Shown here piece after piece: positions 6,745 to 7,351 of a stretch of DNA of 7,351 bases (the stretch's first letter is position 1; each line of letters begins with the position of its first letter). The notes below the pieces were generated by a model. The model worked only from the letters and a program-made list of their open reading frames with translations. It was not told the origin of the DNA and searched no databases. The position numbers and the translations under genes are program-made. The DNA lies in assembly GCA_027346035.1 (NCBI GenBank), contig DAIESZ010000254.1:1-7351 (forward strand), read 5' to 3'. Origin of the DNA: Propionibacteriaceae bacterium (lineage in GTDB: Bacteria > Actinomycetota > Actinomycetes > Propionibacteriales > Propionibacteriaceae).

Positions 6745-7351
<607 letters not shown>

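Overview
The window is GC-rich DNA with strongly G/C-biased third codon positions and several GTG starts. It also has TAnnnT-type -10 boxes placed 6-7 nt before apparently leaderless starts, and TetR, MmyB-type, Flp-pilin and Pit families. Together these point to a high-GC actinobacterium, perhaps Pseudonocardiales or Mycobacteriales. The genus cannot be fixed from sequence reading alone. The region looks chromosomal, with ordinary housekeeping and accessory genes. I see no rRNA, tRNA, CRISPR array or intact mobile element.

Layout, left to right. (1) Minus strand 1-1203: a TetR/AcrR repressor gene followed 19 bp later by a pirin-family gene that runs off the left edge. A dyad covers the inferred -35 and -10 of the TetR promoter, suggesting autorepression of a two-gene operon. 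(2) Minus strand 1329-1634: a small DUF4190-like two-helix membrane protein. (3) Minus strand 1820-2650: an XRE/MmyB-type regulator ending in a very strong hairpin terminator. It is divergent from (4) a plus-strand aldo/keto reductase (2781-3632) with a complete catalytic tetrad; the two share a 130-bp control region with a 19-bp dyad. (5) Plus strand 3633-4765: a fragment resembling another aldo/keto reductase, then an orphan Flp/type IVb prepilin gene (3923-4117), a 318-bp intergenic stretch rich in inverted repeats, and a 109-aa three-helix membrane protein of unknown function. (6) A 429-bp gene-free stretch with repeats and a possible old insertion-sequence scar. (7) Plus strand 5195-6454: an MFS transporter with a probable leaderless start. 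(8) Converging on the minus strand: the C-terminal two-thirds or so of a Pit-type phosphate transporter (off the right edge) and, one base downstream of its stop, an 88-aa membrane protein.

Functional links that can be argued: TetR with pirin (co-transcription), MmyB-type regulator with aldo/keto reductase (divergent regulator and oxidoreductase target), and Pit with its coupled small membrane protein. The Flp pilin, the three-helix protein and the MFS transporter have no partner here that explains them. No clearly new multi-gene system is visible. The most unusual points are the orphan pilin, the structured DNA behind it, the aldo/keto reductase relic, and three genes with the same leaderless promoter geometry.
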